A DNA stretch of 64,000 bases from Astrocystis sublimbata (taxonomy: Eukaryota > Ascomycota > Sordariomycetes > Xylariales > Xylariaceae), in assembly GCA_022453515.1 (NCBI GenBank), contig JAJNNY010000015.1, forward strand, positions 558,001 through 622,000, in the 5' to 3' direction. The translations under genes and the position numbers were made by a program. Below are positions 58,665 to 64,000 of this stretch, piece by piece (the first letter of the stretch is position 1; each line of letters begins with the position of its first letter). The notes beneath the pieces were generated by a model. That model saw only the letters and a list, made by a program, of their open reading frames with translations. It searched no databases and was not told where the DNA came from.

Positions 58665-60188
58665 ATGTCTAGCAACAGCAGAAAGAATGTGCTGTTGTTC
58701 ATCGCCGATGACCTTGGTCTGTATCTAGGATGTTACGGCACCAAGGGCATCAAGACACCTCATGTCGACGCTCTCGCTGCCCAGGGAACCAAGTTCACCA
58801 AGGCTTTCGCTAGCACGGCTTCGTGCAGTGGCAGTCGGTCAACAATGTACACTGGCCTTCACACGCATCAGAATGGCCAATACGGTCTGGCGCACGGCTG
58901 GAATCACTTCCAAACCCATGAGCATATCGAAACTTTGCCGCAGATCTTTAACTCTCTAGGCTACCAGACCGGCATCATCGGCAAGGTCCACGTCGGACCT
59001 CCATCATCCTATCCGTGGGAAACGTTTGAAGTCAGCCAGAGTCGCGATGTCAAATGGAACGCTAGTGCGGCTGGGTCATTTTTTGACAAAGCCGAATCGA
59101 CCGACCGTCCATTCCATCTCACCGTGGCCTTCCGAGACCCGCACCGAGATAACACTCGTGGGGGTTTCGGCAACGATTCGGAAGAGGTCATCAGCGCCGG
59201 CATCGAGGTGCCCAAGTACAAGCCCGAAGACGTCGAGGTGCAACCTTGGATCACCGATTGCCCCGAGCTGCGAACAGAGCTCGTGCAATATTATGAATCA
59301 ATCAGCCGCATGGACTTGGGTGTCGGCTTGGTCCTCGAGGAGCTGAAAAACCGCGGCTTGGACGAGAACACGCTTGTCATATTCGTGAGCGATAACGGTG
59401 CACCCTTCCTCAACTCGAAGACGACGCTCTACGAATCCGGAATCCGTCTACCCTTCATCGTGAGATGCCCCGGCGGCGCCAACGGCGTCGTCAACCCCAA
59501 TCTGGTCTCGTTCCTCGACATCCTCCCCACCTGCATCGCGTGGTCTGGTGCATCCGAAGTCAAGACCTCCAACACCGGCAAATCACCGCCGCGGCTGGGA
59601 ACCTCCATCTTACCCATCCTCGGCGCCTCGGATGCCCTGCCTGCAGACAAGTGGAAGCAGCACGTGTTCGGCTCGCACACGTTCCACGAAGTGCAGAACT
59701 ACTGGCCGACACGTTACATGCGCACACAGCGCTTCAAGTACCACCGCAACATTGCATGGCGGCTTGACTTCCCCTTCGGGACTGACCTCTACGGCAGCCT
59801 ATCATGGGAGGGCATCCGCAATGGAGAGCCACCTATCATGCTCGGCCAGCGCACGCTTGAGAAGTACTTGTTCCGCGGGCCGGAGGAGCTGTTCGACATG
59901 GAGAAGGATCCCCTCGAGGTAGACAACTTGGCGAAGAAGGAGGAGTACAAGGAGGTTCTGGAAGAATGCAGAAAGGCGGTGGAAAGCTGGCAGTTCGAGA
60001 CGACCGACGTCTGGCTGTTCAAGGACGGCATCTCGGCGATCACGTCGAAGAAGCACCAGGTGCTGGGCCTTAAGGTGCCGGACAGGTTTGATATAGATGT
60101 AAATAATCCGGGCAATGCAGTTGGGCCACATTGGGTTGCTCCCGAAAAGGAGAATAGTACCAACCCTAGTCTGATATTTCCGGGGTAG
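58665..60188 (+). CDS. Sulfatase, sulfamidase/heparan-N-sulfatase-like (CSGSR active site)
   Basis: Intronless, 507 aa from ATG 58665. No signal peptide. Metal-binding FIADDLGLYLGCYG (Asp about 15-16). Active-site block TASCSGSRSTMYTGLH has the formylglycine Cys at 54 and Arg at 58; the third position is Gly rather than Pro/Ala. That version occurs in fungal members of the N-sulfoglucosamine-sulfohydrolase-like group, as does HQNGQYGLAHG. Next come IIGKVHVGP, PFHLTVAFRDPHRD, then VIFVSDNGAPF (second metal site) and ESGIRLPFIVRCPGG. The end carries ELFDMEKDPLEVDNLA. It differs clearly from the CSPTR enzyme, so the two should act on different ester or N-sulfate groups. Shares a divergent promoter with the sugar porter. 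Confidence 0.9.
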   Translation: MSSNSRKNVLLFIADDLGLYLGCYGTKGIKTPHVDALAAQGTKFTKAFASTASCSGSRSTMYTGLHTHQNGQYGLAHGWNHFQTHEHIETLPQIFNSLGYQTGIIGKVHVGPPSSYPWETFEVSQSRDVKWNASAAGSFFDKAESTDRPFHLTVAFRDPHRDNTRGGFGNDSEEVISAGIEVPKYKPEDVEVQPWITDCPELRTELVQYYESISRMDLGVGLVLEELKNRGLDENTLVIFVSDNGAPFLNSKTTLYESGIRLPFIVRCPGGANGVVNPNLVSFLDILPTCIAWSGASEVKTSNTGKSPPRLGTSILPILGASDALPADKWKQHVFGSHTFHEVQNYWPTRYMRTQRFKYHRNIAWRLDFPFGTDLYGSLSWEGIRNGEPPIMLGQRTLEKYLFRGPEELFDMEKDPLEVDNLAKKEEYKEVLEECRKAVESWQFETTDVWLFKDGISAITSKKHQVLGLKVPDRFDIDVNNPGNAVGPHWVAPEKENSTNPSLIFPG

Positions 60189-61175
60189 GTGGTATTGATA
60201 GAGATGCAGAAAATGAATTGCAGAAGAATAATCAATGAGCAGCGCCCGGGAAGCAGCTTCAATTGCAATGGCTAAGGCCCAAGACAGCCTAGCCTAGAGT
60301 CTTGAGTGCCTGAGTGTAATTCATGACAATTGCAAGTGATCGGGGTGCGCCATCTCATAGCTCTTAGATTTGCATACGCAGGAATGCAAGAGTGATAATC
60401 GATGATGATTTTCCAGGCCATTCTTTCAATGTTGTATTGCGTGAAGAGCTGCCAACTTGGAAACCCTTTGTCGTAGTATGTAATTGGAACTGAAAGTGAA
60501 ATGAGTTGCAGTGTTCCTCGGTCCGCAATAAGACAGGGGTTGGAGCTCTTTCGTCAGTGCGCCTTGCCAGGGGAACAGTGGCCATAGATGGTTTAGCCGT
60601 AAATAGCTTAGCATAATGTGGCGGTAATACCTTTAAATGACAGTCTAGTACCTCTATCTTCCCTAAAAGATCGCCTTTTCATAATGCTCTCCCTTTTCTT
60701 GGTGGGACATGATTTAGCTATCCTTATTCAATTGGGTGCTTGTCCATCTATCACGGCGGCCGAGAGATTAGCTGAGATTAGTTGAGTTCAGTGCTCGTCT
60801 ATGGGGATGGCTGTGGGGATGGTATTACATCTCTATCCTTTGACGTGCCGCGTTGGCGGTTTCCTTCGCCCAGACGACGAGCAGGCATGCAGGGTCTACA
60901 CAGTCAACCTTGATTCAATGATTACACTAACGATCACATCATATTGCGTGACTAGTGATCTGGTAAACAACGTCGCGCTACTAGCAATTCTTCACCACGT
61001 TGGGGCGTTGATTTGTTAGCAGGATTGTCTGTACAAGTCAGACTATTTCAAAAGGGTTACTTACAAGTTACCACTGAAGACCTCGGCTAGTCACTCTTCG
61101 GCTGCCTCCTCTCAGATCAGCTCATAACACAACATTCTTTCATTGCTCAGCAATGAACTACGCAATACATATCAG
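60189..61175. other. Intergenic spacer, 1 kb
   Basis: Upstream region of the transcription-factor gene; no gene supported. TTAGCTGAGATTAGTTGAG is a small direct repeat near 60769. Confidence 0.5.
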
Positions 61176-63886
61176 ATGTCGACCCAGACAAGAAGGAAGT
61201 TGACTGCCTCACACAACATATGCACCCCGTGTCGAGCGCGGAAGGTGTCGTGTGATGGTCACCGGGCCGTCTGCGGCAACTGCGAAAGACTGGGGTTTAG
61301 ATGCTCGTTCCCCCTGGCCACTCCACTCCGAGTGGCCCGGCCGGAAGCTCAACAAGCTCAACATGAGAGCGCCGTGTTCTCGGAGCGACGTCGAGTACGT
61401 CGTGCCTGCCACGAATGCCACGCGCGTAAAACTCGGTGTAGTGGCGACAGTCCCAGCTGTGGGCGCTGTCGCCACCTCGGTATTGAATGTGTCTACCATC
61501 CTTCAAGACGGCCTGGTAGACCTAGTACTACTACTTTACCAGCGGTCGCGACGCCGACGACCACTGACGTTGGTAGCGCTGGGAGGGTCAACTTCAGTGA
61601 TCAGGACTCGGACTCTCGAGCCTCGTCCGAAGTGCCAGTGAACCCGAGCGAGTCAGGTTTGGCCGTATCTATGACTGAGCGTTTCGCAACACCACATCCT
61701 CAGACCCAGCGCAATGGCACCGTTGAAGCAGCAGTCAAGGAAGCCGAAATGTAAGTGTTCAGCTAGGCTCGAGACGCATGCATCTATGCAATTCTACATT
61801 CCTCTTTAGCTTGCGTTGTTCAACCTGGAACATTGAGTTACGAATTTATTGAAACTGATAGTTGCCTGAAAGCGCACTCCCTCCAGGCTTGACCGTCGAG
61901 GGAGTTCTGGACCTATACTTCATCCATCTCCACCCACTCCCTTGTTTCGCCTTTCTACATAAGGTAACGGTAATTCAGCGCTACCGTGCAGGCTTGCTAG
62001 ATGACGCGTTACTTCTTGCCATTTTGAGCATCACTGTTCTGCTAACTCAGCCAATTGGTCTCCAAGACTCTACAGCAGACTCGTGGTCACCTGTAGAGTG
62101 CAGCATGCGATGGATCGATACCGCCGAGAACATGGTTCTTCGCGACGTGAGCAGACAGTCTGTCATCAAAGTTCAGACACTATTATTCGTGACGCACCAT
62201 CGATTACTTATGCTTCGGTCTTCCGATTCGTTCATCACGTTCGCACTCGCAGCGCGCATGGCCTTTGGTGTTCGTCTCAACTTCGAGAATCCACGGCCCT
62301 GCTTTCTAGCTCGCGAGTCAAGACGTCGTCTTATGTGGGCTCTTTTCATTCTCGACAACTCTTTGGCATCGGGCATGGCACACTTTCGTCTTTGCCGTGA
62401 AGTCGATATTCACATCAAGATGCCATGCGGCGAGAGAAACTTTGAGCTAGACCTCGAGCCATCCCCTGCAGACGACCCTGGCACAATCGAGCACGCTGGC
62501 CAATCTTCGCGTCCGGCGTCCGATGATAGCCTCGTGGCTTTCAATATTCAAATAGCGGCGATCAGGTTCAAGATCCTCCGGTATTCGAAGCAACTAGTTT
62601 GCCAGCAACATCAAGCCATTCTGGATCATAGCGCCCAGCTCCGCGGCGAGATTCTCCAACTAGACCAGGAATTAAATATATTTTCAGACCACTTGGGGCC
62701 ATCATTGGCTCTTTCTAACAAGAACTTCCAACTCCGGACCTACTCCCCTAACTTGGCGCAATTCGTCAAACTACACCTATCATGGCATCAAAGCCGCTGT
62801 GACCTCTATCGCCTCATGCTTGACGGGCTTCACGAAGCACTTCCAGGCACCATAATCCAAACCCTAGATCAGGAGTTTGTTACGCGCTGTCGTGATACCT
62901 GTTATCAGAGTGCCTTCACTGTATCGAGGTTGTTCGCCGCACTTTCCACGCTTGACCGAAACCCGCTCGCATCAGATCAAGATATTCCAGTCTTTGCATA
63001 TCAATGCGCTAGAGTGATCTTGTACTCTGAACGGGGCAATACATTGACTCCGCAAAGCTCGACCTGTCCACCGTTGTCTCAAAGCGTGACCCAGTCGGCA
63101 GGATCATGTTACGAGGTCGTTGCCCGCTTACCCTGCTTTACTCCCGCTACGGCCTGTATTGTAAGTCAAAAGAGCATGAATCTTAAATGCTACTATGCTT
63201 CTTCGCAAATCCAAGTTGCTAACTTACATTCTAAGCGAGATGACATCAAGAGCTTGCTTGAACGAGGCGCTGTCCCTGATTCCTCAGAAGCTAGCCCAAT
63301 GACGCCAGTTTCCAATGACACCATCGCTCTAGGTTCGCGGCGTGAGATCTTGTCGCGTCACAGCTTCATCAGAAACGTAGGGCAGAATGATGACAGCGAA
63401 TCATTCACACTCCCACAGACAAACCCGTCCCCTACTATTTCGGGGACAATTGATCTGGGGAATGGGAAGGACTATGATCGCATGGCGATATCATCTGCTT
63501 CTCAAACTTGCGACAGCACTATCGAAGCTAATCAGCCAAGATCTGGCCTGGATCACCTGGCTATAGCAAGTGCCATGGCTACAGCGCCGCCCCGGAACCC
63601 AGTAGAACTTCAGCGCGGATTGGCAGTGCCGCCCAACATCGAGCCCTTCGTTTTCGACCGGCATGATATTAATAGTACTTCCGACCCGAGCTTGACATTT
63701 GGAACCTCTCTTACTCGGCAACAACCTCAATCCCAACCGTACCTTGACGTCGACGGCATCGGAATGGGTGGATATGTTGACGCTTTCCAGGACGCCGCAG
63801 CGGATGTTGACTTCACCTTTGACTCGTCGTGCGGAGTTTTCGCCGAGCCTTTTGGTGTTAAGAGTGGTACATGGTTATCCCGTTGA
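61176..63886 (+). CDS. Transcription factor with two tandem Zn2Cys6 clusters and fungal TF domain
   Basis: Exons 61176-61750, 61873-63160 and 63236-63886 (introns 122 and 75 bp), 837 aa. Two complete binuclear zinc clusters lie 35 residues apart. The first has Cys 16, 19, 26, 33, 36 and 43; the second has Cys 78, 81, 88, 95, 98 and 105. Both use the same C-x2-C-x6-C-x6-C-x2-C-x6-C spacing, with the RARKVSC/HARKTRC basic cores. A Ser/Thr/Pro linker leads to the fungal-specific TF (middle homology) domain: LYFIHLHPLPCFAFLH, DDALLLAILSI, and RESRRRLMWALFILDN. The C-terminal third is polar and acidic, likely the activation region. The first intron uses the acceptor TGAAAG at 61872; the nearer TAG at 61861 would break phase. 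Nuclear regulator; nearest candidate targets are the sulfatase-sugar porter genes. Confidence 0.88.
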
Positions 63887-64000
63887 TTATCTTAAGGTCT
63901 AAGTTCTCCCAACTACTCGTGGGAGGTGAAGCCATCTTATATACACTCGGGTGGTCACGTATGGAGTGTTCTCCATTGTATCTAGCCTTTATAGCTTTAA

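Overview
The window reads as chromosomal DNA of a filamentous ascomycete (Pezizomycotina, probably Sordariomycetes; the order cannot be fixed from the sequence). Evidence: genes split by short GT-AG introns of about 45-200 bp with CTRAC-type branch points, fungus-restricted families (COT1 kinase, SLATT_fungal-like, 2EXR, Pth11/rhodopsin-type receptor, NACHT-ankyrin, Zn2Cys6 factors), a Fot1/pogo transposon carrying RIP-type nonsense mutations, and TACCTACCTAGGTA-like words scattered through the spacers.

Layout. 0-9.8 kb: 3' end of the cot1 NDR kinase, the splicing factor SF3A2, a GFA-family protein with repeat insertions, a SLATT-like membrane protein and a secreted kelch protein. 11-17.2 kb is accessory: a secreted phage-type GH24 lysozyme, a complete but dead Fot1/pogo element (13200-14845) with 45-bp terminal inverted repeats, and an unrecognised gene broken by a 331-bp solo LTR with a 5-bp target duplication. 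17.7-28.4 kb: a rhodopsin-like membrane protein, then a compact candidate biosynthetic cluster of a UbiA-type prenyltransferase/terpene cyclase, a cytochrome P450 and an NRPS-like A-T-R reductase. The P450 and the reductase share a divergent promoter with a perfect GC-rich palindrome.

28.9-33.3 kb: a 2EXR protein and a diverged, catalytically dead relative of the CCA-adding enzyme with two in-frame amber codons. 33.3-39.9 kb holds no convincing gene and is full of tandem repeats and palindromes. 39.9-50 kb: TFIIB, a single-pass membrane protein, a NACHT-ankyrin NLR-like gene frameshifted by a 7-bp tandem duplication, and an MFS transporter.

51-64 kb looks like a catabolic neighbourhood: a class III CoA-transferase, a CSPTR-type arylsulfatase, a sugar-porter MFS protein, a second sulfatase divergent from the transporter, and a transcription factor with two complete Zn2Cys6 clusters in tandem. 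The simplest joint reading is uptake and desulfation of a sulfated organic compound or carbohydrate under a local regulator. That is inference from gene order only. Exon boundaries were deduced by eye from splice signals, reading frame and family motifs.
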